Shown here: positions 1-13,357 of the stretch, piece by piece
Layout: each line of letters opens with the position of its first letter
Numbering within the stretch: the first letter of the stretch is position 1
DNA from: Callipepla californica brunnescens
Lineage: Eukaryota > Chordata > Aves > Galliformes > Odontophoridae
Direction of reading: 5' to 3'
Assembly (NCBI GenBank): GCA_023055505.1
Contig: JALIRH010000036.1
Coordinates: 3,472,001 to 3,536,000 of the forward strand
Length of the DNA stretch: 64,000 nt
Translations under genes and position numbers: made by a program
The notes under the pieces: model-generated
Told to the model about the DNA's origin: nothing
Databases searched by the model: none
The model's input: only the letters and a program-made list of their open reading frames with translations

Positions 1-2543
1 CTGTGGGAATTGCACAAACATTCCATCTGCTGTCTCCTGAAAGCACAGCAGCAACAGGGCTGAGACAAGAGGTAGTAAGGGCTGGTTTTCCTTGGTGGTG
101 AGGGGGAAGGGCAACCATTACATGGTGCCTCCTTACAGAGGGCTTTCCGGGATCTACTCTAAGGCTATACAAAGCCTCCTCAAAATAATAACAAGTGGCT
201 CCAGATGCGGCCAAAACAGAACACAAACTCCAGAGCCATTCCTTGACCACATTTGGATGCAGCTGCAGCAACAGACCAGGCAGTATGCTGTCTTTCATAT
301 CAAATGGAGCATGGGAAGGCTTCGATCTGCTCTCTGACCCCAGCCATGCCCCTCAAGCCTGTTCCTGCTTAAAATACCAACACTGATTAGATTCCTATGT
401 CTCATGATGAGATCATGATGTCTCATGATTCCGTGTCTCAAACTGGAGAACGAGAAGAAAATGCACAAGCATTGGAAGCAGGGCCAGGTATCCTGGGAGG
501 AGCAAAGAGATGCTGCTGGGCTGTATGGGGGTCAGAAAGACCAAGGCTCAACTGAAATTAAACTTGCCAAGGGGCTCAAAGAAGAGCAAGAAGGGCTTCT
601 ACTGGTACATCAACTGGAAAAGGAAAGTCCAGGAGGACATACTCCTCCTTAGTGAGCAATACAGGCAGCTGGGAGCAAGAGACAAGGCTGAAGCAGTCAA
701 TAGCTTCTTCCCCCTTCCCCCCCCTCCCCAGTCTTCACTAGTGACTGCTCTACGCACAGTCCTCAAGCAGATGGTTCAGAAGGTGGGAACTAGAGGGGAA
801 CCAAGGGGGAACCATGCCCCTCACACTGCAAGCAAAGATCAGGTTCAGTTTTTTCTACAGTGAGGGTAAAATTGTGAGCTACTATGAGAAGGCTCACTGG
901 AAAGCACTAAGTTGGGAATCAGAACATGGCTCCTCCTCTCAGCAGTGCCCAGCACCTCGGACTTCAGGCAGGTGAGTTCTCCTCTGTGTGCTGGTGCTCC
1001 TGCCATCTCATCTGCACAGCTGCAATACATCTCCTGTCCATGGACAGCTCATAGAGCATGATTTATCAGAGCATTTGTGGACCTCTATGAGAGGACAGAA
1101 ACAGAGGGGCAAAGGGAACAGCTCCTGGATTCTCCTGGGAATTCCTCTGAGTGTTTGAGGGATTCCTTGCAGGAAATGGGCAGGAAGAAGGGAAAGGCTG
1201 GCAGCTGCTGGGAGGTTTGAGGTTAACATTCCAAGTTGGAAGTTAAAGGAATGTGAAAGCACACGAGCAACACACCTAACATGCACGCAGACGTTTCCCC
1301 TGTGTCACCAAGGCCTGGATGAGCTGAGCAGCACCTCACACAGCAGGGCTGGATGTGGTATGGGGCTTGTGGAAGCAGGGAGGAAGCTCAGCATTCAGTG
1401 TGGTGACATCTGGCTGGAGCCTGACACAAATCACAGCCAAGGTGTCGAGACCACAACGAGGGGGAGGCAACCTCAAGGGGAAAAATAGCATCTCTCAGAG
1501 CTTTAAAAAAAAAAAAATAATTAAATAAGCAGCAGGGGAATCATCCTCCCCCAGGCTCCACCACCACAGAGCAGAGATGCCTCTATCACTAAATCTGGCT
1601 GGCAGAATTTCAAATGTGTGTGACCAAGAGGAAGGAAGCAGGCGAATGGCAAAGCCACACAGGCCACGGCCAGGGCACGGTGGAGGGGGATAGGAGGAGA
1701 TTTATAAACACCACTGGCTCCCACAGGCTCAGAGGATGTGGTTTGTGAAGGACGTTTACAACAACACAAAACCACAAGAGCCTCTGCTTCAACAGAACTT
1801 GATTAGGAACGAGCCTGGCTGACTCGAGTCATTTATTATAGAAGCCTCCCTCACTCTTGCTGAACGCTCTGCCTTACGCTGACCTGCTGGTGCTTTGTGT
1901 TCCCCACCTTGCCCTGTTCCCTCACACAAAGGCCTTTCTTCAAAGAAACGTGGCTGCACCACTTCTGCACCCTCACAGCAGCACAGCAAGACCTACGTGG
2001 AGAGATGTCAGCAGTCTGATAGGTGGGGAAGCTGGACAGCCTCAACATTATCCTAAGAGAAACACATTTTGACTGAGCATCCTGTGTTTTGCCAGGCTGC
2101 CTTCATGGGATACTATTCCTAAATAAATTCTTAGCTCTTAGAAGGTGTTTTTCCTTTCCTTTTTCCTTTGTAAGCAGTTATGAGAAACTCTTCCTAAGAT
2201 ACATAGGTATCAACAGGATCAGGGGAGCTCGGGGAGTTACTGCAGCCAGCTGTGCTTCTGAATCTCTACTTTGGCAGACTCCCTGCCCATTCCAACTGCA
2301 TCAGCTTAACCACCTAGGGATGTACTTTGCACCCAGCTGATCTCAGATACTCTCCCCTCGCAGGAGAATATAAGTTTAATCCTATTTGCTAACCATGCAA
2401 TACATTCTGCCTGATGGCGTTTGCCAGGGATTTCAGGACATAAGCAGATCAGGGGACTGTGGGAGCCGTTGGTGGGTATGGCAAACAAGTACTCATCAGG
2501 CAACAGGCATCAGCCTCTGCTAGATCAGCAGGAACCAACTAAC
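1..2543 (-). other. NOC2L: NOC2L intron 12 (partial), no exon seen
   Basis: This stretch follows the donor of NOC2L exon 12 (GTTAGT, minus strand) and runs off the window. I looked on the minus strand for the next conserved NOC2L segment, which in the family begins with a Met-Phe-Gln-Gln-Val run, and found nothing resembling it. The rest of the protein, about 270 residues in the human protein, must lie to the left. The stretch holds a short poly-A tract near 1504 and a small hairpin near 402-418, and no other recognisable gene or repeat. Confidence 0.6.
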
Positions 2544-5500
2544 CTCCAGGATAAATGGCAACACTGGGATGAAGGTCCTGGTGTTCTCTGACAGCAGTGT
2601 GAGGGCACGGATGCAGTGCATGCGCAGAGGGTAGAAACGAGCTGTGGGCACCAACCTGGAGAGGGAAAAAGAGGAAAGGACATCAGGTCACATTAATACA
2701 GGAGCTGCACCTGCAGCCTTCAGCAACATTCTGGAGCATTTTCTGCACTAGGAAAGGAAGATAGCTGTAGTATCGCACAGCAAACCAAGCTGGGGAAGCT
2801 ATCCCACAGTGGGAAATAAAATTCAGACGTGCTAAAGCTCTAACACTAACAAGTTTCTGCAATCCAAGCAGCAGGTTGCTGGGTCCTGATGGGGGAGGAA
2901 GCTGCTCTGTGTCATGTAAGCCAGCACAGGCCAACACAATGCCAATCAATCACAAACCTACCACCCTATAAACCTCTCACTACGCACCACCTCAGCTTGA
3001 AAGACATGGATATCCTCACAAGTATTGTTTCTTCTCTTTCCTTGTAAATCCCAGTAAATAGCTTCACATCTGAAAGATGAGTACATCACCCCGCACCCCC
3101 AAAATGAGCTTGCTGAGCAACCCAGGAGCAGGAAAAAGAAACAGATTTGACCAGGAACCATAAATCACCTTCCCCCTCCCCCTCCCTACTACCCCCCGAC
3201 ACACACACAAAATAGTGAAATAATTATCACTGGATCCATTATAGAAATAAATCTACTTTGCAACCCTGATCTGGCACCAGTGGAGATGACGAAAGCCATT
3301 CTCAGGAATTAATTGATCGAGGGATAAACCTGTTAAATGTATAGATTTACTGTAAACCAAGACCATTAATTTTAGAGTGCTCTGCGATGCACCAATCTGC
3401 TTTACTTCCTGATAGCTGGATGCACAGGGAATATAAAGCACAGCTGGGCCTTGGCTCTGCAAGAAAGAGCTGACCAGGGGTCATGCCAGGGGTTCCTGCC
3501 TTGTCCTCTGAAGGCACCAGGAGGATGGAGACCAAAACTTTAAGTGAACCACAGGCAGCTGTAAGCCAGGGAGGAGCACCATGTTTACAGGTTGGCTTTA
3601 TACCTTGTCTACTCAGGGTAGGGACAAGGTAGAACTCCAGCATGCCTTCACTCAGCACTCCACCTTCCCGGATCAACATCTTGATCAGGTGTCACTTCAA
3701 CACATTTCAGAAATGTGTTATTAAAAATGCTCTGAAAGCAGTTTATATGCAGGAGTGCAAGAAAATGAAGGAGCTCACTTTTGTTTTAGCAGCAACTCTC
3801 CGCTCCTAATTATCTTGTTCCCATCACGTTTCTAATTCTGCCTTGGTCCTTGCCTGGAGCAGAAAGCCTGTGAGGAGTGATGCTTCCCCCCACATGAGCC
3901 CCTGGGGCAGCAAGAGGAATCAGTGTGCTCCTGAAGACAGACAGACATCCCCACTTGCTGCTTTTCAGTGGAGCCCGGCGCCACCTCCTGGCACTGAAGG
4001 CACTTGGAGGTGAAGATGCTCCTTCCCCTTCACCCTCCTGGTGCTCCAAGAGCACTACAACAGGAGTACAACGAAAAGGCTGTGCAGATGGAGAGGCTGC
4101 ATGCACAGCATCCCTCTTTCCCACTCCATAGCACAGCTGAGCAGCAGGGTGACAAAGAGGAGCAGCCCTTATTCTGCAGTCTGCTCACTGCTGGTAGGCA
4201 CCATGCAGCTCCATGCCCCTGCCCACACCTTCAAGAAATGCCTGAGATGAAACAAGAACTGAGAACAAGCAGCCTGTGCACCTAGGAAGGCTTGATTTAT
4301 CCACCTAGACAGGCAAAAAACTGCCTCAAATTGTCTGCAGGACAGCTAAAGCTCAGCAACAGCAGCAGGGAGCAGCCTGCACACGTGGGGGATGGGGCGA
4401 GGATGCAGAGTGCTCTCACGATCGTTTAAATCTGCTTATCTTCATCACCACTTGGAGTTTTTCAAGAGCAGGCGGGTGGTGTTCTAAAGCTGAGAATCTG
4501 GTTACAGAGCTAACAGGATTTGAGAGATCACCAGAGATTCAGAAATTCCCTCAACGCCCATTAACAGCAGCTTCTATATAAGCACACAGACCAAAAATTC
4601 TCAGCAGAGATGTGCTAAAAAAAACAGCGAGCGTGCCCCTAGTGCTTCTAACAGCAACAAATACACACAGAAACCAAGTTCCACACAGAGCTGAAGACTT
4701 GATTCTGTATTTAGCACTGTCTGCTTTTAGGTTCTGCTGCGGGACACGTTAAGCAGAGTTTCTCCCTGCACTACTGGGAGTTGTGCCCAATCCTTTGTGC
4801 ACAGTATCTGGTTTCACGTGCACTCGAGCCCATGATCTCAGCCAGGGAAAACAGAGGTGCTGACTTCCTCTTCAACAGTCTTTTAATCCCTGCGTGGCAC
4901 ATGCCCACAATACTCCAGCTGCAATGCTTCCATCAAAAGCAGCTCGCAGACAGTTCCTTACAATGCAGTGTTAAATCACACAGTAGTAACACCCCTTAGG
5001 AAGTGCTCTGCTGCATCAGATGAGAGCAGCGTTGCCAGCAGAGAGAAACACTGACTTACTTTATACAGCCTATGATGACTTGTGTCAGAGGATAGATCAG
5101 TGGCTCCATGACCTCGCTGGGGTAGATCGTGCTGAGAACTCGGCACCAGAAATACAGGCAGTGCACGTATTGCCAGTTATAGACAGACTGGAAGTTCTCC
5201 TGCAGAAAAAGGATGAACACCGAGGCTTGAAAATGGGGCACGTAAGAGTTCACTCTGGTTCCCCTGCAAGAAACCACACTCAGCATTCCCTAAAAGGATA
5301 GAGGATGTGCTTTAGATTGTGAGGAATATGTGGGCACAACATCACAGTTTTAAGAGACTGTGCTTTTGAAAGTGCCTCAGCTCCAACCCATCTTTCACAC
5401 AGACTTCTAAAGCCCAGGTCACTGTCTCATTCACGTGACAGAAACAAAGTGTGCAAGAGCTGGAAAAAGAACAGAAGTATTTAATTGCAACTACTGGCCC

Positions 5501-8500
5501 AAACCTTGCAGTAGGACTTGGGATGCAGCTGGACATGTCAGAGCTCTCCCAGCTCTCTGTGATGTACTAAGGTCTGCTCCCAGCTTCTCTCATACAGCAC
5601 AACCTGTTCTTGTAATCACCTTCCATAACCAGCCACTACTCAATTTAAATTAATTGGCTTACTGCTGAGATTTGTACATTTTGGTTGTGCTGATGTCATG
5701 CTAAGTTCCCACAACCCACCCCAGCTGTGAAAACAAGTGGATTTAAGTCTTGTCTGGGCCAAGACTGAGTGTGCAAGAAGCCAACACAATCCAATTAGTG
5801 AATATATATCCCAGACTTCATTTATCCCCATGTCTGAACAGCCAGGAGACTTAACTGGTTACCAGTCCTGCAATGTTTGGGAGCAGCTCAGCCATTAATC
5901 TACAGGGATCTGTTTTGCTCAACAAGAATAAAGCCAGGATTAGCAATCTGACTCAGATTTGCTAGGTCAGACTGGAGGTGGCCCAAATCAGGGCTGTTCC
6001 CAAGAGGTCTGAGCTGCTTTGTTCAGTGATGCCCTATAAATAGTACAGATTGGCAATACCAGCTGCTGATATAAGTGGGGCAGATGCATCCGTGGGCACT
6101 GCAGTGGAAAGATGTACACACCAGCGTCATTCCTGGTCCCCTCCACCCAGGAATGCTGCAACACCAAAGCTGTAGTTTCACAAAGGGAAACAGCACGTCC
6201 AGCACAGAAAAGGGCAAGTGGGTCAAACTCTTAGCAAGCTGCAGAGAGGGAAGTGACTCCCACTCTGCAGCAGTCTGTTCTCTCCTTCATTACAGAGGCT
6301 CTAAGCTAACACAAAAAGAATTCACAGACAGCTATGAAGACCTCTGAAGCAGCCAGCCTAGGGCAAAACAAATCCTTGGCACATTATGAAATGGATCAGA
6401 TAAGCACTGAGAATTAGGAGGTGCCAAAAGCCTGAAGTGGCTGCAGTAATCTTCCTCTCCCCACACACTCCCCACAGGAGGGTACTCCTGCCACACTGAC
6501 AGGCACCTACCTTCTTCTTTATGGTCATGGCACTGCGCAGGTGAATGGCAAGCTGGCGGATGTAGATGAAGGCATGCTGGTAGGAGATGTGAGTGTCCAG
6601 GGCATACATCTCTGTCAGCGTTCGCTGCATGAAGTTGATCATGGGCAGCACGCTGGGGGAAGTAAACCTTGAGTTCTTCACAAATGCAACGTACATTTGC
6701 TGTTGGGGAAAGAGATGGAGATAGAACCGTACTGAAAGTCAGAACAAAACCTTCCCCACTCCGGTGTTCCCCAACACCAGTGAGAAAAGCCACTTCAAAA
6801 GAATGAGAGAAAGAGCTTTAGCCTGCTCCTTCTTCAAGGGAGCCAGGAATCTTTGCACCTCCACATTGTTTAGCATAGAGCTTGAGAATACCCCTGCCAC
6901 TGCTGCTCCAAATAGAAGAGGAAAGAACTGTGGGATGGCTTTTGAGCCATACTTGCCTACAGCTGGTCACAGTGGTTAACATGGTTCTCTTTGCAACAAC
7001 AGAAAAGAACCAAACTACACTTGTGAACCCCAGCTACTTATCAGCTGAAAGATGAGAGCAGCTCAGCTCACCAGAAACAGTCAGCACCTGAAGAAAGCCT
7101 TCAAGATTTTGAAGCAGGAGTATTAATCCTGTAGACAGGCAATTACCAGAGGCACTGTCTGCTAAGCAAGAATGGTAGTAGTAACCAACAGGAGATCACA
7201 CTTCAACCTAACAATTTTTTCCAGTTCATTTCCTGGGGGTGCCAATACTTGGTGTACCTCACACACTGCAGCTTTTGCCATAAGGTTTTTACATATGACT
7301 TCCAAAAAGCTGCATAATAAAAGAAATGCCATGCTTACCTTGAGCAAGGGACCTATGTATGCCTCTTTCCTGTGGCGGCAGATCTTGTTCAGCACAAGAA
7401 AGGACAGCACTCTGACTGTTTCTTCACCCGTGCTCCACAAATGAATTGCTTGCTGGAATGGAAGAGATTCAGATAAGTGAAGGGGCAAAGAGCCCCTCCT
7501 GCTAACAGAAAAAGCCTGAGCTTTCCCCCTTTACATCAAACCAAGCAAGGGAAGAGGACTACAGAGATGGCAGGCCATATAGTTACAGCATCAGTCACAA
7601 CAGCCGTTCTGCCCTCGTGCTCTAGCTATAAAAGCACTCAAAAGGTTAAGGTTAATGCATCTACGATCAATACAACTTCACAAAAATAACATCTCTGAAA
7701 AACACATGTAGCTTTATTGACACACACTGTGGCACAAACACGATGAGCACACAGTGCACCACAGCACTAATCAGACCAGCTTCAGCAGGGAGGACAGCTT
7801 CTGCAGAGGCCTGGGCTAACAGGCATCCCACTGTTGACACATGATCTCAGACACTGCTCTGACACGCATAAGGCAACCAAGCATCAGCATCTCTCCTTCA
7901 CATCTTGAAGAAGAAGTGAACAGATTTTGGTTTTCCCAGACCTGCTCTCATCTGTTCAGGCTGCAGATTCACTTGGGCATGCAAGGCTCTGTCAGAAAGC
8001 ATCAGGTACAGCAGCATCAAGCTTGTGACAACTTCTCTACTAATAAATACTTGAGGAAATCAGAAACGTTCCAGCTGCGAAGCTGAAAAAGCCCTCGACA
8101 AAATCCCCTCCGCAGCAGTTTTCAAACAATACCAGGTGAATCAGCCCCTCACCACTTTGTACCAGACATCTTTACCAGAGGGTTCCCAGCCTCATTTAAA
8201 TGAGGTGTTGCAGCTTTTCACGCCAACATGTCACCCTGTTGCCCTTTTTCTGCTCTTCCACACCTCCTCTGTTGCTCTTAAGCACTTAGCAGTTGTGACT
8301 AAGTTTCTGTAAAAATATTCCACCCCCAGCTCTGGAGTGTAATACCATCACAGACTAAACACAGCCTCAGCACCCAGGCAGCAAGAACTCCATCTGCAGC
8401 AAGGAAACAGACAGCTTCCCAGAACACCCCCACCACTTTGTGTGGGGACTAGCAGTAGAAACACAGCACTGTGCCCACTCATTTCGCCACGAAAGAGTCT

Positions 8501-11500
8501 CACAGCACCCAGAAAGCCCAGAAGAGAAGCACAAATCCTTTCTAGGACCAGAAAAGTGAGAATCCAGTCTTGACTACTGTGAAACCACAGCATGTCACCT
8601 CACCTTGAGGAGTATCCGGCACTGCTTTGGGAAGGACAGATAATAAGGCACTATGGAACTGACGTGCTGGAGGACTGCTGCTCCAACAGAAGCTTCTGTT
8701 AAACAAGACAGGAGCTACAGAGGAAAACAAAACAAGCTGAGTTAGCACATAGTCTTCCTTCAACTATCAAGCATCTCATTTTGCTGTTCCCAGATAATTG
8801 TGTTACTGAAGGACTGGAAGAAAAGCCTCCTCCAGGAGGAAGCTCCAAAAACCCAAGCTATACGAGGAATAGAGCAAGTCCACGCCAAGTTAAATAACCA
8901 CCCTGAAAATACATCATCTTAGCAAACAGGAACACAGGGCACTGGCAACTGAGTTTGTCACTTAAAGCCTCACTTGGACATACCGTAACAACTCAATGTA
9001 CAGATAGTTGAAAACACCTTACAACACGAACTTCAGTGCCACCTCACTACAAACAAATCTTCCTCATTCTCCTCCTTGCGCTGCAAGAGCTCCACACTAA
9101 ACTCTTCCAAGCTCTGCTGCTGGTAAGAAGCAGTGTTAATACTGATGCACAAACATGAAGTTTCTTACTTGGACAGTGCAAGTGAGGTACATTCTTACAT
9201 CCAGTCGCAATTTGCTCCAAAGTGGACTGCTGGAAGGGAGGACCATCCTGAAAGTGAACAAGAGTTGGGCTTAGATTTATACAAAAAAAAAAAAAAAAAA
9301 GCAGTAACAAAGCATGAAGAGCAGTGAATCCATTTCCTCAACACTGCCAGTGAGTACAAATACCTGCTTGAAGTACTTGGCCTCACTGTATGTAAAAGGT
9401 CTGGTCCCTTACTCTGAGAAACGGCTCACAATGCCTTAAGAACATTCTTGAACACACAGTTCCATGTACCCTTCTGTAAAACCCACATGCACTGTTCTAA
9501 CAGCTGGGGTCTAACATCAGAGAGGATGCACTTTCCAAGGGAAAAAAAAAAGAAAATTTGGCTAGCTGACTCTGACACAACTTCATAATTGTTTGGAAAG
9601 AGCTGCCATCTTTTTCAAGCCTCACTGCCAGAAGGCAGCGCTCTGAAGTAAGTCCAGGCAGCTCTCACCTGCAGTTCTCAACTCAGACTCACTTTTGTTT
9701 GTTCCTGGGGGCCTTCACAAGCAGCAGCTTTTGCAGGCAGTTGAAGAGGTCCCGGACACAGAAGGACACGAGGGCATTGAACACTGGTTAAAAAAGTTAA
9801 AGCATTTACAAATGTTTTATAAATACATTCAGATTTTCTCAGCTAACCTGAAAAGAGCTCCCCAAAGAGCCAGTAACTCCCACAGACTTATGGAGTCTTC
9901 ACAAACTTCCAGCCCAACCCATGGCTTCTGGTCAGACCTACACCACTCTCCCCCAAAACACACTGAGAACTGAAAGACCAATGAGGCTTAACCAAAAGCC
10001 ATGAAAAATGCAACAGCTTTAAGCTGAGCAAGGAAGAATTAAAGCACGGGCGTGTTTAAAGTTATCACAGCCTAAAATTACAGTTCCAGGCATCACACTT
10101 GATAGGAAGCTAACAAAGATAAGGTACCCAGTAAAAACAGGCAGGCTGCAGGCCACGTGCCCTGAAACACTAACAAAGAGTCGCCCCTCTGAACCATGCT
10201 GAGGCAAGTCTGAAACTGGATTGCCTGCACAACCTGGAGCTCACTTAAAAGGGAGCTAAGGCATGGAAAAAAGCTGCATCATATCTGCGCTACAGCACAA
10301 CAATCCTGTAGAGAAGATCTAGACCTACAGTATTTTGAGAGGTCCTGGCTAGGAATATATGAACTTGACAGCAGAACTCGGCTCTGTACTACATTAAGGT
10401 TATAGAATGTCATAGGGTGAGAAGACAAAATGGATCAGTCCTAGAGACACCAGCAAGGATGTAAGATTCCTCCATCAGTACTTATCCTCGCCCTCTTTCA
10501 ACAGATAATCTTTTCCCTCTAAAATGTCCTCCCTTTTCACACAATGTATGGCAATCAACTCACCTGCAGCATCAAGGACTTGAAACTTGCTGGGATCAGC
10601 CCCACCATCATCTCCTTTGGTGGTTGCTACAGCTGCTTTGAATGCTTGAGTGATTTCATGGAAAAGCCTTGGTGTTAGCCCTCTCTGAGGAAAGAATAAA
10701 AACCCTACAGTCTAAATTTCTGAAGCACTTTACTGGGACAACAGTGCTAGGATTTATTTTAGGTTCACTGGAAAAAAAAACAGATATTTTAACATAAAGA
10801 AAAGCATCAAGGCAGTTAGCAAGTGCTAGTGGCTTTCACCTGCTTTAAAATCAGTTTCTAAGGCTTTTAATGGGTTGGGGCAGAAGGCTCAAGAAGCAGA
10901 AACAGCTGCGAGCAATTATCCAATTTAACCTCTCCCTCCCACTCTCAGATGCAGCAAGATATTTCATCAGAACACACTGCTAAAAACACGACTTCAAATC
11001 AATTCTTGTAACTGTCAAAGACACAATGCACAGCAAGGTAGCGAACAAGAATCAATCATTCTGCCTGCTCCTGACACACTCCAGTTTATCTTTCCCTTTA
11101 GAGCAGGAGTAATACTGCAACCCAAGTGAGAACTGCAAAGGTAAGACACACTGAACTAACACGAGCTGCGTGGGTAGGACCAGCACCTGAAGCTCTGTAC
11201 TTCTCTGAAAGATGAACAGATGGAAAGATGGCCTTTAGAGGTGGCAACACATGGACAAACATTAAAAATAACAGGCTCCAGTGCTCCGTATTCTAACTCC
11301 CCGCTCACCTCTGCAGCCTTTTTCCATTCCTCAACCATCTTCAAGCTCACAGGGATGGATTCAACTTTCTTCTGTTTGCCTTTCTCACGTTTTTCTTCAG
11401 CATTGTCTTCATCATCTTCACCTTCTTCACTTGCTTCCTAAAAAAGTGCATGTAGGGACTAAGAAAGCACACATTTTCTGGTTCTCTCTCTTCCTGAATA

Positions 11501-13326
11501 ACTACTGAAAACAAGCAGCACCATTTGTGTACAGCTGTAACAAAATGAAGGTTATTACAGATTCCAAGAAAGCTTCCTCAGCCCTACAGCTTTGCCACAT
11601 AAGTACAACGTGCAGTAGTTGAAATCATCAAGGATAAAGCACTCTGTCTGCAGGAAAATACACTCTCACTGAGAAAATAAATACGAATCCAAAGCCAGAG
11701 GTTAATAAAAGTGGTGCACAGCTCTGCCTACACAACCTTTAACTCATGCTCAGCTCAAAGCCACAGCTGATTTCCGGATTACAAGCACATACACCTGCAG
11801 CTAATCTCTGCAGCTCTGCACCTGTGCAATCATCAGCCCAAATGCAATTAGCACTTGCACTGAAACTCACAGCACACAATTTAACACGACTGAAATAACC
11901 AACTCCAGCATCCCGAAACAGTGTCCAGTACCTCTAGTGTGTCAGGTGGGACGTGTAGCTCTCCCTCCTCCTCAGAACTGTCTGAGGCATCAAAGTTCAG
12001 CAGCGTGCGGTCATTTTCTTCCAAGAACTTGTAGAATTCGGGATCTTTCTCCTTCAACCGGGAGAGCTGGTCCTTGTGTTCTGATGCCTTCCCCTTTTTT
12101 CTGACAAGAGAAGAATTAACACGCTCGTTCGTTGCTCAAACTTCTGCTGGTCCTTTAAGCAAGCAACCACTGTGCACTAAGCACACCTGCAGCTTCATTT
12201 GATTGGAAAATCAGGGCTGAGGTTTCAACACCTGTGCTCTGGAAGGACTCACCAAAGGCTATACTAACTTAAGAAAACAGAATCAGAGAGTAACTTTGGT
12301 TAGGAGGGACCTTAAAGCCCAAGCAATCCCAACCCGTGCTGTGAGCTGGGTGACCCCCATCACAGCACAGTGCCCATGGCCCCATCCAACCTGTGCTCGG
12401 CCACCCCCAGGGATGGGGGTCCCATGCTGCTGAGGGCAGCAGGGCCTCAGCACCCTCACTTCTTCCTGTCATGGTTTTATGATTTTTGGCATTGGTATTC
12501 CACATCATAACATCATGCAATGCATTAAGAGTTAAAGAGCTAATACTCCAGCCCCATGGATCATTGATAATTCCAGGTATGCCTGTCTCAGAAGAGAAGA
12601 AGAACTCCATTCCCCAGAGGACTTTGTGATGCTTTGTATTTTTACGTGTTTTCCGCTCAGAGGGAATAGATAAAAACTCTCTGCAGTCACGGGACACTCT
12701 CTTTCCTTTGGGATTGACTCAGCAGTGGGTGCTCGCTGCCGTATCGCCTTCAGCATTAGTGTCACACCTTCGGTTTATCGGACACTCTCTCTTGCCCATT
12801 TTGTTTGATTCATTAGCCTCAATTCCAACTACATTGTATCACATTGTGCTATTTTACTTTCTGATATCTTATTTAGTAAATCAGCTTTCCTCCTCAGATC
12901 GTTGCCGCTGTTTTGTTCCTAGGCCCATCTCCCTTTTCCCTTTCCCCCTTCCACTTTCCTGGGGCGTGGGTCTGTGGGTCCCCCACACCAATCCTCACAG
13001 AACCGGGCCGATCCAGCCCGGTAAACCGACACACCCACCCTGTACCCCCCCTCCTTTAGCCAAGCTTCCCACACCCACCCTCTCCCCATAAGCTCTCCCC
13101 AAGCACCGAAGGCCGCCTCCAAAGAGCCCTCTCTTCCCAAAAGAAACGAGGACAGCTCACTCAAACTCCCCCGAAGGAGAGCACGGCCTGCTCCCACTCC
13201 CCCCTCACCCCCACCGACCCCGGGGTCCCTCACCCCGCCGTCAGCCCACTCAGCCCCGCCCCCACCTCACGGCGGCCTGCTGCTGGGGCCGGGGCCTCTT
13301 CTTCCTCCCCGCCGCCGGCCGGGCCT

Positions 13327-13357
<31 letters not shown>

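Noticed and set aside
5640..5831. Minus-strand frame ending in a Ser-Ser-Lys-Pro-Ile-Asn string similar to a NOC2L motif
   Set aside because: Only six residues agree, the flanks do not, and it would be out of order between exons 10 and 11. Coincidence.
9191..9200. Donor GATGTAAGA inside NOC2L exon 7
   Set aside because: Ending there loses the family segment Asp-Val-Arg-Met-Tyr-Leu before Gln. The later donor CAA|GTAAGA at 9168 keeps both frame and homology.
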